Shown: positions 34,378-46,899 of the stretch, piece after piece
Numbering within the stretch: the stretch's first letter is position 1
Layout of the letters: each line of letters begins with the position of its first letter
Assembly: GCF_009389715.1 (NCBI RefSeq)
Contig: NC_052409.1
Coordinates: 4,639,775 to 4,703,774, forward strand
Direction: 5' to 3'
Length of the DNA: 64,000 nt
DNA from: Phoenix dactylifera
Taxonomy: Eukaryota; Streptophyta; Magnoliopsida; Arecales; Arecaceae
Program-made: the position numbers and the translations under genes
Notes under the pieces: generated by a model
Database searches by the model: none
Told to the model about the DNA's origin: nothing
What the model saw: the letters and a program-made list of their open reading frames with translations, nothing else

Positions 34378-37300
34378 TCATCTGTCATTTAGATCCCAAA
34401 GGAGTTTCCGACTAACTGGCGGTGCAAGTCCAGGGATATCGCGAATATCCTTGTTATGCGGGTTCACAAGCTGAACATTTGAAAAACAAGGATTTGGCAA
34501 TTAAGATGATTCCAAAAATAAGAACTTTTGTTCACACAATCAGGGAGATCCAAAGCACATCAATGTTTACAATGAAGTTAGTCTAAGTTTCGATATTATC
34601 CACAATACAAATATAGTTCTGAAATTCCGAGGCACATCAATGTTTAGGAACCTTTGTGCACGCAATCAGAAAATCATTCAATATAAGAACTTGGAATGAA
34701 CCCAAGTGAATTGATTGGAGTTGGTACACAATACTTGCCAAGTACAAAACTTAGTTCCATTTTCTTCCATGTGTGGTGGCATCACATTCACAGAGACTAA
34801 GCTTGAACAGAGTTTGAGCATGGCATCTGAGGAACTATGACAGGACCCCCAAAACAATTGGAAATTGCAGAAGCCAGGTAATACTTTGATTTCAAGACAA
34901 GCATTCATTCTATGATCTATTTTAAGGGAAGAGAAAGATTACTAGTGCATATAATTAAATATCAATCATTTTAATTAACTGAACTTGTTTAAATTTCAAC
35001 TATTTCGTAAGATTCATTAAATACTGCATCATCTCATCATAAATAAATTAGGTAGGACAGCATCAAGGTAAGATGCTTTTGGAGAGAGAAGCCTAAAATG
35101 GAAATGAAAGAGCAAGGTCAGCTCCATAGATCCACAGGAACAAGGATGGCCACCATGCATAACGCTGTCATGAAAAGGGGTCCATAATATGAAGAAGTCT
35201 GGTTACACGAGGACAATGCCTTGTGAGCATTGTCTGGGTTTGGGCTTGGGCTGTGAGAACAGCCTGCATATGAAATCCAATCATAAATCTTAACTGGCTT
35301 ATCACTGCATGGATTGAGGAATTATTTGCATTGTCTTAGCAATATTATGTATCAACAGGTTCAACAGTAAAATCGTAACAAAAAGGAAAAAAGAAAGTTA
35401 GCAAAAGAAGCTTTCAACTAAATATTCACCTTTACAATAATGATTGCTACCACCCCAATCACTATAAGGAAGAGCATGGCCATTATACAACGGTCAGTCG
35501 CAACCTGAATTAAGAAAAAGGTTGTGAATATGAGAGGACAGAGGCACCACAGATTTAGAGAACCAGATAAGAAATCCAAGTTTTTGAGAAACTAACCGAT
35601 CTACCAATTTCCTTCACCAGTTGAGATGCCTTCTTGATTGAAAAATGGATTGAATCCAGTTCGTTAACAATCCTACTCATTTGTTCGGTCTAACAAAATT
35701 TAGGAGATATAAGAATGTTAACCATATTCTTTGCCTTACGGGAAAGCACCAAGAGAAATTATTTAGTGGGATTTAAGGCTGATGTGGGAAGAGACGGACA
35801 CACCTGTGCCTGGAGAGCAGCTGCAGTCTCTGCACCAACATTGACCGTGTCTTCCACAACCTGTAATCCACAGAACCACAAAGTTGCCGATTAAATCTGG
35901 AAATAGAAGAATCTTAAGATTGGAGCTGTCCATAATACTGAAAAGGCATCACTGGTAGTGCATATATTCTGCACTCTGTAGAGCTGCTCACTTTCATTTT
36001 TAACAGTACCAGGATAATTGTATGTTCTGGACAGTCAGGTTCTAAATGACCAATGGTTTCGCACCATTCTCATAAAGGAAATATACAAAAGGCACATCTT
36101 CTAGAGATACCAGATAGTAAGAAGCTATTAAAGAACACAAGTTCCCCTACTAAAATAAAGAATTAATGTAGCGACGGGCTGGAGGAAGCTAGCAGTACCC
36201 AGAGATGGCAGTTTACAGCCCCTTCACTTTATTGATCAAAGAAAAATGGAGAAACAAACTAAAATGTCTGAATGATATTAAAACGGATGTGTTTAAACAA
36301 AAATGAGCATGCTCCAAAAAGTGCACTCTATGTCACTTCACATGCCCAAGATAAAATGATAAAAATTATTAACATTGATATGTTAGACTAGACAAATATA
36401 AGAGTTAGACAAGACCCCATTAAAGAATACTGTATGAATTCATGGAGATGTAATTTACATCATATAATAAAATATAGAGGAAGAAAAAGGATTTGTAGCA
36501 TAATCTAGGTAGGTCAAAGGGTCTTAATAGAAGAGGAAAACCTAAAACTTATGTCTTGGAAATGAAGGCAAATTTATACCAATATTGATATTTATCAATA
36601 GAAAGACAAAACAATTTATCCAGTAAAATCAAACAGCTAAAATAAGGTTGTCCAGTTCTCCATTTACAGCAGAAAGAAGGCACAAGAATATTGAAAGAAA
36701 CTGATTTGCAATTAGCATCTTCATCAGCCAAATTATAGATACTGAAATTAGACCTTCTCTTTCCACTTCAACTTAGAGGTAGACCTTGATTTTAGAAATG
36801 ATGAGAAAATGTGTAACATGAAAGAGACTGCGACTCCACCAATCCTATCTTTTTATAGATAAGCCTAGGCAACTAAGTCAGGCAGCTTGGTATATGCCAT
36901 ACTATGTCTAAAGTTGTAGCATAACAAAACCTGAAAAAGGCTGCAACTACAATCTTTTGATCACTTACATATTAGAATTTATAGGAAAATCTAACCTTCT
37001 TTGACCGCTCGATAGCTTGATCTGTCTCATCCATCATTCGATGTCCCGTGTCCATTAACTGTTGATTGGTCATAGCTGCACATGTTGCATTAGAAATTGG
37101 AGATCACTTTAAAGTTCTTAGATTAGAATCAAGAAATTTAAAAACAAAATCATAAAGTTACAAAAGACCCAGCAAATTTTTAATTTAACAAGCACTTGAT
37201 AATTGACAGGTAAACTTGACTTTGACATCAATGTTTGCAGAAAAGCAGGCTTGAAAGCAAGGAAGGAGCCCAATAATACAACAAAGATGACTAAACTTTT

Positions 37301-40300
37301 TTCTTGAGTAGCTTTAATTAGAATGGTTCAGTATAACCTCATTCATCTAAGTTTTTCATTGTTACTGTCATGATTTAGATGATTTCCTCCAATAACTAGA
37401 CAAGGTAGAAATTGGAGTTTCAGAAACAGAACATATCCTAGCTAATAATAGGACAGTTTCCCCTTAGGATTTCAACAGGCATAACTTGAGACTTATAATT
37501 TTCAGAAGCATGCTGTAGAACCACCAGATTAGCAATAAAAAGCCTCTGTTACATGTTGCAGAACCACCTGATTAGCATAAAAAACCTCTATTAACCCATA
37601 CTGGAGTAGTAATGCAATGAAATATAGCTATATAGGTCCATACAATCTTCAGTAATACTGGATTTGATCTATCTAAATATCTAATTATATTCCCATAATT
37701 CCAGATTACTTGATTTATTCAAAAAGTAGTCGACATAGCTTCAATACACAATTGACTCGATTTGAGGAAAATTTGACACCTAATTTAAGCTATATACCAT
37801 AGTTATAACCATCAAGCCTTATCTTGATTATCTGCATTGAGCTTTATGGATGCTCATTAGCTAAGGATTCCTATTTAGGGTCCACCTCAGCTATAATTTT
37901 GACTTTTTCTAGATCTTTTATCACAACCTCCATCCATGTCAACCTAGGTCTTCCTCCTCCTATTTCCTTGAACAAAATTAAGGTACCTCTTCTTATTAGA
38001 AGAAAAACCCTAGGGTCTCCATTGTACATGCCCACACCATCTCAATTCATTCTCCATCACTTTATTCCCTGTTGGTGTCACTCTAGTAGCTCCTCTAATA
38101 TATCCATTTTCCAGTCTCTACTTTCTAATCCAAGATATATAAAATATTCAAAATAACAACTTGGGATAAGCTAAATCCCACTAAAACCCTTTTTTTGCTA
38201 TTTTAAATCATTTGGAAGAGTTATATATATTATATGTATATAATATATAGAGAGAGAGAGAGAATAAGAAATTGATGGATTTCATGTGTTTATGTTTTAC
38301 GTTTGTGCAACTTGGATTCTCTCAATTTCTCTCAACATTTTGATCCCAAAAAGGAACAATAAGAACCCATTCAAATTAATACATGTTTTTGGTTTGTGAA
38401 AAATCTAAACTCCAAGCAGCCTTATCTTTTATTTGAAGACACTTAGTATTATTAAATTTAATTAAACGAGTTGAAAAATGAAAAGATTAAAAAAAATCAC
38501 AACTCAGATCTAATCAATCAAATGAAAGGTGCTATTAAATAATTTTTTAATTAGCACATGCATGTAGCTTTTTCAATTAAAAATCTAGTTTCTATTTAAC
38601 AAAATTATATTGTACTATATTAAAAAATTACAAGATCAATAAAAGAAATTACAAGATCGACACATTTTTTTAGCCAATCACTCTCTTGTGGCCCTTTATT
38701 ATGTTATGAGGAATATTAAACTGTGAATGCATGCTGCAACCACCAAGTATCTTCAAATGAATCCATGAACAAAAGTAGCACACAAACTGATTCAAGTATA
38801 ATACCTCATTTAGTAACTACCTAGTAACTAAGACTTACAGGTGTTTACAAGTACATGCACTTTCTAGTATAAACTTATTTTCATCTCGATTTTAAGTAGC
38901 TTAAATGTAATTACATATTTGCATGTGTATTTTATGCCAAGGTAACATAAGAACTTACTTGATGCTAACATAACGTCTTCATCACCAAACCCATCTCCAC
39001 CACCAGGACCGTCAAAGAGATCAATTCTTTTATTTTCAAGACTACTTGCATGCCTGTGGTTCCACAAACAAGAGTATTTAAAATAAATTTAACAAAATTG
39101 GGCAAGTTTTTTTTGGTTGGTAGATTGGAAAAGAAAATAATAACTGAAAATCCAAACTTTCTGGTAACACAAAGGATATGACAATGGTAAGAGTAAAATT
39201 ATATTAAGAGGCAACAATGCATAATGAACAGAAAAAATTGCTGATGAAACTAAAATTGCATTTTGATAAGCCAACAGATATGTTCAAGAATGAAAGACAT
39301 TCCACAAATGAGATGATATATTTTGGTATTTAAAAAGAGTTTAATGTTTCCGATTGATGGAAAACTTGCAGCAAATCATTAGGGTAAACCAAATATGTTC
39401 TCTTTAAACACATTGGTCCAGATCAAGGCCGGCGGAACTGGTACCGGGCACTGTACCAGTTCTCTACCAGCACGAGTCGGTACGGGCCATGCCGGGCTTG
39501 TATCGACAGAGGAGACAGCACGCAGAGAGGAAGAAAGAGAGAGAGAAGGGGGAGAGAGGGAGGGAGAGGGCGGGACGCCGGCGGAGGGCCGTGGCCGCTC
39601 CTCCTATTTTGTTGCGGTGAAGTGGTTGCGGCCTCGCTTCCCGCAGCCTCGGCCGGCCTCCGTCGGCCCTCCACCGACATTCCGCCCTCTCCCTCTCCCT
39701 CCCTCCCCCGCTCGCTCTCTCTTTCCTTCCCTTCTCTGGCTCCGATAACGAATTTCGTGTCCGTTGCCGGAACTGTACCGGTGAACCACCGGTATGGCTC
39801 AGGATGGCCGGAACCGCCTAGTTCGGGACGGTTCCGCCGACTCTGATCTAGATTAGTAAAAGAAAAAAAAATCAAATAGAAAAGAAAAAACCAAAAGAAA
39901 TGATAAGAAAGGTAAGATGGTAGTCCATTGAATATTTGCAGAATTTAAATAGATAATAAGATTAAGTGTACAGGGGACTCTACAATAATTAATAGGTGTC
40001 ACTCCTAATGATAGAGTAGCTGACAACTTTTATTTGAACACAAAAGGACTCCTTGTATAATAATTATCGCTGAAGTTGCAAAATTTGAGTCACCATACAG
40101 AAAGATAACTAATACACTTTTGAACGCTACTCAAATTTCCTTAACTCTATTTATACCTAGATGACAACTATTTGACACTATACAAATATGACTCAGATTT
40201 ACTTCTCTGCCAATAATAGATAGCCAGTGAATTAAATCACTAATAAAATCCTTTCATAAATTAACTGCACAATAAAAGCATGATAGATGGACTCCAATCT

Positions 40301-43300
40301 TAATTCAAAGTAACTTGGATTTACTCTAACAAGTTTCTCTCTGAAGACGAGTCTGAAAGGGACAATTGCATAAAAATAGGATGTCTTTATGGAAGGATTA
40401 TTTAAATTTTAAAGTATATGAAATAATTTCAATTGAATGATGATATTGTCATATCAGTTACTAAAAAGGAAAAGCTATAGTACTCCTTAAATTAATCTCA
40501 CAATGAAGGATTATATCTTGGATCAATAAAAAAACTTACAATAGGTCATCAACAAATGCGAGAGAGAGAGAGAGAGAGTACAGTCTAGATGAATCAATCA
40601 ATGTTTTGTCATGTTTGATAGCCCCCCTTCGCATCTTTACATAGGCTGAACACTCGGATAATTTCCTTTTCTCTTTGTTGATCCAAAGAGGATAACACAG
40701 GATAGTGTAAGGGAGTTTTTCATCTACATCATCCATGAAGCTTCATTTCAAGGTTATGTCAGAAAGAGAAGCTCTTAATGACTGCTAAGCATAAGTAGAT
40801 ACTTAGTGGATAATGTTTACCTCCCAATGATGTGCAAATCTTTTTTTAAAGTTATTAATTTTAGATCATGAATTACATTATATTTGTCAGGCAAGAATCT
40901 AGCCTCTAGAAGCTTTAAGATCTTCAGTCACAAGTTTATATATTTTTCTATGTACTTAAATACATGCTGCCCTCATGTCTTCCTGACAAGCAAAATGCTT
41001 GAAGAAAAGACTATTGTGATCATATCTGCAATTTTGTGTTAGCTGAATAAGGTTCTATATCTAAACTTCTGTATTAAAATCTGAAATAATTTCAAGATTC
41101 TGTGCAGAAAATCTGCGTAAAGATGGATCAACATCTTAGGTTGAATGAATCCATTTTTGAGGTGAATCCTCAAGTCCCAGGCAGCATGTATCCCATTTGT
41201 AGGTTAAAGTAGGAATTATCTTTTCTATTGTCTAGTTTCTGCCTTAGCATTTCCCCACTATTCTATGGCAACATATCCAATAAAACTTGAGACCACGGTC
41301 CGTCATCTTGGTACCATGCCCCGTACTGGTGATATCTTGGTAGAGTGTCGGTACACCCAATACTGTGTACCAATTTGATACCGATACACTATGGTACGTT
41401 CGATATGCACGAGTACCAGCCAGTACAGCATATCATACTTGAGATTCTTTGTTCATCTAAGATTCTATAAAAGAGATCTCCTTAGAGACAGATAATAATC
41501 AAGATCATGGCCTTTTTCATCAAAATGGGGTGAATTGCGGAGCATAATTTGGAGAACATAAGGCTCTTCATTAAAAAACAAATCACAACCTGAGGTCCCT
41601 AATCCAACTTCGCCTCCTGCTTACTTTTTTTCCCTTTCTTTCAGTTCTCCTTACTTATCTACAGAAGGTGAAGTTGATCTCTCTAAGTTTCAGATTGACA
41701 GAGTTTAATCCTAGTAAGGTGATGCAATCAATGAAAAGGCATGGGATCCAATAATAAAATGGAAACTAAATACAGAGCTATGAAAGTTCATAAATAAATT
41801 CATGCATAAATGCAAGATATGCGCCAGCACGTATAAAACAGTAAATATCAGACACCACCAAGAGATAAAAACTCACTGCTTCTTGAGAGCAACATATGAA
41901 TTTAGTTCTTTAATCTGCAAAAGGCATGCTTCCATTCAGTTAGGTGACAAATGTGTAAGGGAGTGTTTGAATAAAAAATGCACAAATTAGAAAAAAGAAA
42001 GTAAGTTGCCCCCAGCACCATTGACTGTTTCTTTTCATTCAGCTTTTTGTTGGCATCATGGGTATTTCTGCTCTCCTCTTCCTTCATCATTTTCTCAAAT
42101 TCTTTGATAAGCCTAGCAAAACATCAAAGCATACAATTCAAAATCAGCAAGAAAGTTAATAATTGCATAAATATTGATAACTAAATGGGACTCTTTTTTT
42201 TCCAGTAATTATAATCATTTGTGTGTATTCTGTAGTATTTGAAAAGCGCCACCATCAGTTTTGGACAAAACCACAATGAAAACAATATCGCTAAAAATTC
42301 ATCATCGTAGGATGCCCAATTTATATACCTAAAAGTTAACAAATGAGTAGTCTGCTTTGCACCAGCAGCACACCATACATGGCAACATATTCTGTTTACA
42401 TGTCCTACAATCAGCTGCCACACACACACCAGAGGACACATAAAATGATCTGGCTATACATGTTCGGCACAGCCATGCACAATAGTAGACTTTTCTGAAA
42501 AAATAAGCTTTTTGTTGTAATCCACCAGTATAATTAGCTTTCCTGATGAACTCTACATAGAATTAGGGCCTTCATTATTTCCTGCAGACTGTAAATTCCC
42601 ACCATTGAAGCTCAACATTCACACCTAGCACTGCAAATCTGTAATACAAATGGTAGTTGGTGGGTTCTGACTTGCACATTCAACTACAAAGTTTCTAACA
42701 TCTGTAACTATACTGCAACCAAATTATCAAGAAAATAGGAAGTACTTCAATAATGGCAACTTCTATTTAACAAAACACAAGATATTAAACAAAAAATGCA
42801 AAAAACTCAAAATTTTGCATAACTATGTAATGCATGGAAGAGATTCATAAACATTTACCTCTTGCATTCCCGCATCTTATCAGTAAGTTCTTCCAACTGT
42901 CTAGTCCGTCGATTTGGGTCTTTGATCTTCTCCAATTTCTGAAATCCATTTCTGTTAGCAATGGCATAAGCATTAATTACTCAACGCATAATAATGGGCT
43001 CTCACGAGACTCTCTAGAAGTTAATTTTACAGTAAGCTAAACAAAATAATATCTAACGAAATGCTAAATGTCCAATTAAACTAGGGTGCCCATTATCATT
43101 TCCAGAAACATGGTACCTGTCATGTTACAATTGATATCTATGATCTTGTTCCCTTACCAATAATCGACACAAGGAATGGTTATTGGCAGATTATTACTTT
43201 CATCAACCACATTCTCATTCACATAGAACACCCATTTTGAATAATATACATAAGAAGCTTCATATTTCACCAGTTACTTTCCCATCCTTCAAAAATTTTT

Positions 43301-43580
43301 CATTGCTTCACGCAAACGAGGTTGAGAAAGAGTTTTGCGGAAGCCACTCCAAGCCATTCTAGAGATTTTAGTGATAGATATTCCAAAAAAAAAAAACTCT
43401 TTTCTTTTTGTTTGCTACAACTAATCTTCTGAGATTAAATCGTCAACGATCAAGTCCTGCCATAATCAAACAACCAGAATTGAAGGGAAGAGCTCCGAAT
43501 TCTTACGACAATGCCCGGAAGATGTCATTGATCTGCCCCTCGATCTCGGCGAGCTCCTCGCTGATTGCAGACAAATCCAT
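34378..43580 (-). CDS. NPSN11: Novel plant SNARE 11 (Qb-SNARE)
   Basis: Ten exons on the minus strand: 43580-43507, 42951-42859, 42112-42019, 41914-41877, 39053-38959, 37075-36996, 35860-35804, 35689-35597, 35504-35430 and 34470-34378. They give 263 residues; I recall Arabidopsis NPSN11 as about 265. The N-terminus MDLSAISEELAEIEGQINDI, then GFQKLEKIKD, RIDLFDGPGG and TEQMSRIVNELDSIHFSI, fit NPSN11 better than NPSN12/13. The SNARE helix spans about 133-205 and the membrane anchor about 213-232 (MAMLFLIVIGVVAIIIV), followed by a short lumenal tail NPHNKDIRDIPGLAPP. NPSN11 acts with the syntaxin KNOLLE in vesicle fusion at the cell plate (family knowledge). Residue 208 is Ser where GRQ is usual. 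Introns 4 and 5 are long (2.8 and 1.9 kb) and contain repeats. Confidence 0.95.
39418..39852. repeat. GC-rich foldback element in NPSN11 intron 4
   Basis: The start AGATCAAGGCCGGCGGAACTG and the end, read on the other strand, AGATCAGAGTCGGCGGAACCG are an inverted pair. A GA-rich stretch (39525-39575) is followed by a GC-rich core and a CT-rich stretch (39680-39740), giving a second layer of foldback. Its base composition contrasts sharply with the AT-rich intron. Open frames on both strands are by-products of this composition. A related copy seems to lie at 58262-58600 in an endoglucanase intron. Confidence 0.6.
41290..41445. repeat. GGTAC-rich imperfect foldback repeat in NPSN11 intron 4
   Basis: Motifs CTTGGTACCATGCC, GTCGGTACACCCAATAC, TACCGATACACTATGGTACG and GAGTACCAGCCAGTAC resemble the copy at 31490-31650. 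Confidence 0.5.
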
Positions 43581-46091
43581 CTCGAACTCCCCAACAATTA
43601 AAACTTTCAAATATCAACCCAAAACCACTCCTCTAAAGCAATAGCACAAATGCTGCCCCAAAAATCCAACAAATATGGCCAGAAATCGATGCTACGATGT
43701 CTAACATCCACCGAATCCGGCCACAAAGACCAGCTTCGAGCTGCTCATCACATTGAATTCCCTAGCACTCCATGGCGATCCAAATCCCCTCACACGGTCC
43801 CCACCATTAGAAATCCAAATGCGAAGGCTTCAAAGACTTCCCGATCTCCCTTGGAATCGCAGAACCGGAAGCCGGGAACCCCCAATGCGGGATCCGAGTC
43901 GAGATCCGGACCCGGCGCGCGAGAGGGGACGGAAGGGGGAGAGGAGAGAGGGGATCGATGTGGTGCTCTTGCGGAGATCTTGTTGGAAACGGTTTCGGAG
44001 GTTTTCGGACAGCTGGGACGTTTTGGTCCGATTTCTTGTAAAATTTTAAGCGAATTTGCCCGCTTGGTCGCGTCAATTTGCGGTGCGAGGCCTCGTTGCG
44101 GATTCGGTTCTGTTAGGTTTGGTGAGCCAAATGGGTGCTCCGGAGGGATGAGGGCTGCATCCTCTCCTTCCTTTTTTTTTTTCTTTTTTTTTTTATTTTT
44201 TTTAGGTGTCGAGCTAGGATTCACCTTCCTTCTCACTAATCCACCGTTGGATCACGAAGTTCACATCTCTCAAAGCAACTGGTGCATGATCCAATGGTGA
44301 ATGGCGCGAAGGTGATTTTTTTTTTGGTGCAATGCCAGCTCACACATAACAGATGTGGATGCGATCAACAAAGTCAGAAAACAAAAGGTTACAAAAAGGC
44401 TCTGATACAGACCTAATGTCCAACCAGACAAAACCACTAGAGTGATGGACTATAAAGAAAACAACCCAGTCAGCAGCCACGTTTCTCCCTGTAGACGTGT
44501 AAGACCTGATAGGAGTGGTACTTCCCAGCAATCTGTGAATCTCATGGACCAGTGGCCGGTCCTCGGCTGTACATCCCTGAATCTCTCTAGAGAATGGCCT
44601 TTCTTGAACGTTCCTGTGATTATTTAATAATGGATATCTAAATAATGGTCGTCATTTAATAGTTATCTAGTCATGTTGTTCATCGTATAAAGAGAATAAT
44701 GTTCATTATTTTACATTTTTATTGCTTCCATAAATAAAATATTTTAAAATTTAAATTTTATGTTAATTTTATCGGAAAGTGGTTTGTATTGTCCCAAAAA
44801 AAACAAAATTCATAAAGTAAACAATAATTTTGAACAACAATTATGCCATAATCAGTTATTAGTTTCCATTGTAGCATCATTGTGACCATAACAATATTCC
44901 ATTATATTGCAACAATTTTGAATGATAAAGATTGGGACAAATGATAGCCATCGTAATCGCTATGGTGGTTGATAATAGTTCTAGTAGAATTCTATTGTTG
45001 TAATGGATTAATAATACCGTCGATATCTTGGTTGGTGGTAAAGGTACGCATGGTTGTAGGTTTAATATTTAGGCCCTAAACTAACTGGACATGGGGCTTG
45101 CTTGATAAAGAGAGGTTTGCAGCATGTAACTCTATACACCTTACGAACTTCATATTAAGTCACAAGAATGAGTTGTTGGCTTGCATTGGAATATATTCCA
45201 AGTCATTAGCAAGTGCCATGACAAGAGGATCACAATCTTAAAAAGTGATAGCAAATTTTTATTTAGGATATCCCGTTCATTTATTAGATTTAAATTCTAG
45301 GCCTTGATTAGAAAATTAAAACCATCAAGTTAAGAACGTCAAGATTAACTATCTTCTCAAAAAAACATTTGATTTAACAGGCTGCCCATGCGCAATGGAT
45401 GCACAGTGACACCAGCAGCTTAGGAGGTTGGCATACTTTCCCGTCTTTTTCAACCAAATGACAGAGGGGGAGAGAAGGCAAGAGGGCCGAAGGATGGCCT
45501 TCAATGCCAAGCTTAAACCCAGGGGCTAATTGGCCTCTTGCACCAAAGAGCTCAGGGCAAATTACAACCACTACTAGGCAAAGGATGAGAGTATTGAAGA
45601 AAAGACAAGTGATTTCCAAAAATATGATTGTACTCAACCTTTCGAGGCCCCAAATATGGCAATTAACCAGCCGGGCAAAGAAAAATTAATAAAGAAGAAC
45701 TGGGCTACGAAATTAAAAACTGGATAATAGATAAATATTTGTCACTTCTACTGCACCCATTAGAACTGTAAAATATATCATGCATTACGTAATCATATTT
45801 GTACTGGACCTATCGATATACTATTAAAAAAAAAAAGTCAGATTAGATAAAATAAGAGCCATCATTCTAAGCTCTAAGGAGCTAAATATTATTAAATTTT
45901 TGCTGATTCCTTCACCTGCAATGCTGAAAGATATTAGAGGGTGCAATAGAGACAATATGCCACCCTGAGGACAAAACAGTCCCACCACAAGCAAATTGCC
46001 CGAGGATAACGGATAACAGAGGCCACAGGCCCAGCCAAGAAAAATAGAAGAGGAGGGTTCCGTAGAACAAATTTGAGAGAGACGAGGAGAA
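43581..46091. other. Intergenic between divergent NPSN11 and the plastid-protein gene
   Basis: 43581-44240 is the 5' side of NPSN11, GC-rich with a poly-T stretch near 44170-44205; open frames in it have no family resemblance and lie where a promoter and leader belong. The rest is AT-rich with nothing recognised. Confidence 0.6.
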
Positions 46092-46631
46092 ATGGATGCC
46101 AACTTGGTAGCTCCCTCCTCCTCCCTCTGCCCCAAATCGTCCTTCCACCTGAAAAAGCCATCCTTCAAGACCCAGCCCTTCCTGTTCACCGGTCCGGTCC
46201 GTCTCCGACCTCGCCCCGTCCGTGCAACCGGCCCTTCCACCAGCACCGACAACGGGGAGGCCAACACGAATGACGGCAGAGAGAAAGCTGAAGCCACTGC
46301 AGCACTGCCTCGATCAAGACCGACCACTCTCAACATCAAGTACCGGCGGCGGTCGAGAAACCAAGCAAGGCAAGAGCAGCAGCAAAGCATGAAAAAGCCC
46401 CCACCTCCTCCTCCTAAAGATTGGGACTCCATGACGCTGGGCGAGAAGGCGTTGGAGCTCTACGCGGGGGAGAAAGGCCTCCTCTTCTGGCTCAATAAGT
46501 TCGCCTACGCTTCCATCTTCATCATCATCGGAGGGTGGATCCTCTTCCGCTTTGTAGGTCCCTCGCTCGGCCTCTATCAGCTTGACTCACCTCCAATATC
46601 TCCATCCACCATGTTCAAAAGCTCATCATAA
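46092..46631 (+). CDS. Predicted plastid membrane protein with one transmembrane span
   Basis: A single uninterrupted exon of 179 residues. The N-terminus (MDANLVAPSSSLCPKSSF) is rich in Ser, Pro, Arg and Lys and poor in acids, like a chloroplast transit peptide. A low-complexity linker follows, including a basic patch (KYRRRSRNQARQ) and a six-Pro run. The conserved-looking end begins WDSMTLGEKALELYAGEKG, continues with a hydrophobic span at about 138-156 (AYASIFIIIGGWILFRFVG) and finishes LGLYQLDSPP. I believe relatives exist in other plants, but I cannot name the protein or its role. The span followed by a short polar tail would fit a small thylakoid or envelope protein. Confidence 0.8.
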   Translation: MDANLVAPSSSLCPKSSFHLKKPSFKTQPFLFTGPVRLRPRPVRATGPSTSTDNGEANTNDGREKAEATAALPRSRPTTLNIKYRRRSRNQARQEQQQSMKKPPPPPPKDWDSMTLGEKALELYAGEKGLLFWLNKFAYASIFIIIGGWILFRFVGPSLGLYQLDSPPISPSTMFKSSS

Positions 46632-46899
46632 ACCATCAAGCTAAGCTGCTTTTCAGCATCTTCTGTATCAATGCAATGTTATCATCTTGATCAATAACAA
46701 TCAGCTACTTATCAATACTAGTATCCATGCTGCGTATGTCTGCACCTCTTACAAGGTCATTTATTTACAATGGATGAAATTGGTAAAATCCTATACCACT
46801 CAAGTCAATTAGATTTCTAATAAATCATTTCTTCTCTCTCCACCACCAAAGGGCAGAAAAGCTTAACTATGTTACAAAAAAAGTAGAAGCAATCACACA

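Noticed and set aside
39395-39875. Pro/Arg-rich proteins on both strands in NPSN11 intron 4
   Set aside because: They come from the GA/CT- and GC-rich foldback; composition explains them and no domain is recognisable.
43650-44300. 216- and 148-residue open frames upstream of NPSN11
   Set aside because: They lie in the expected promoter/leader, include a poly-T/poly-K tract, and match no family I know.
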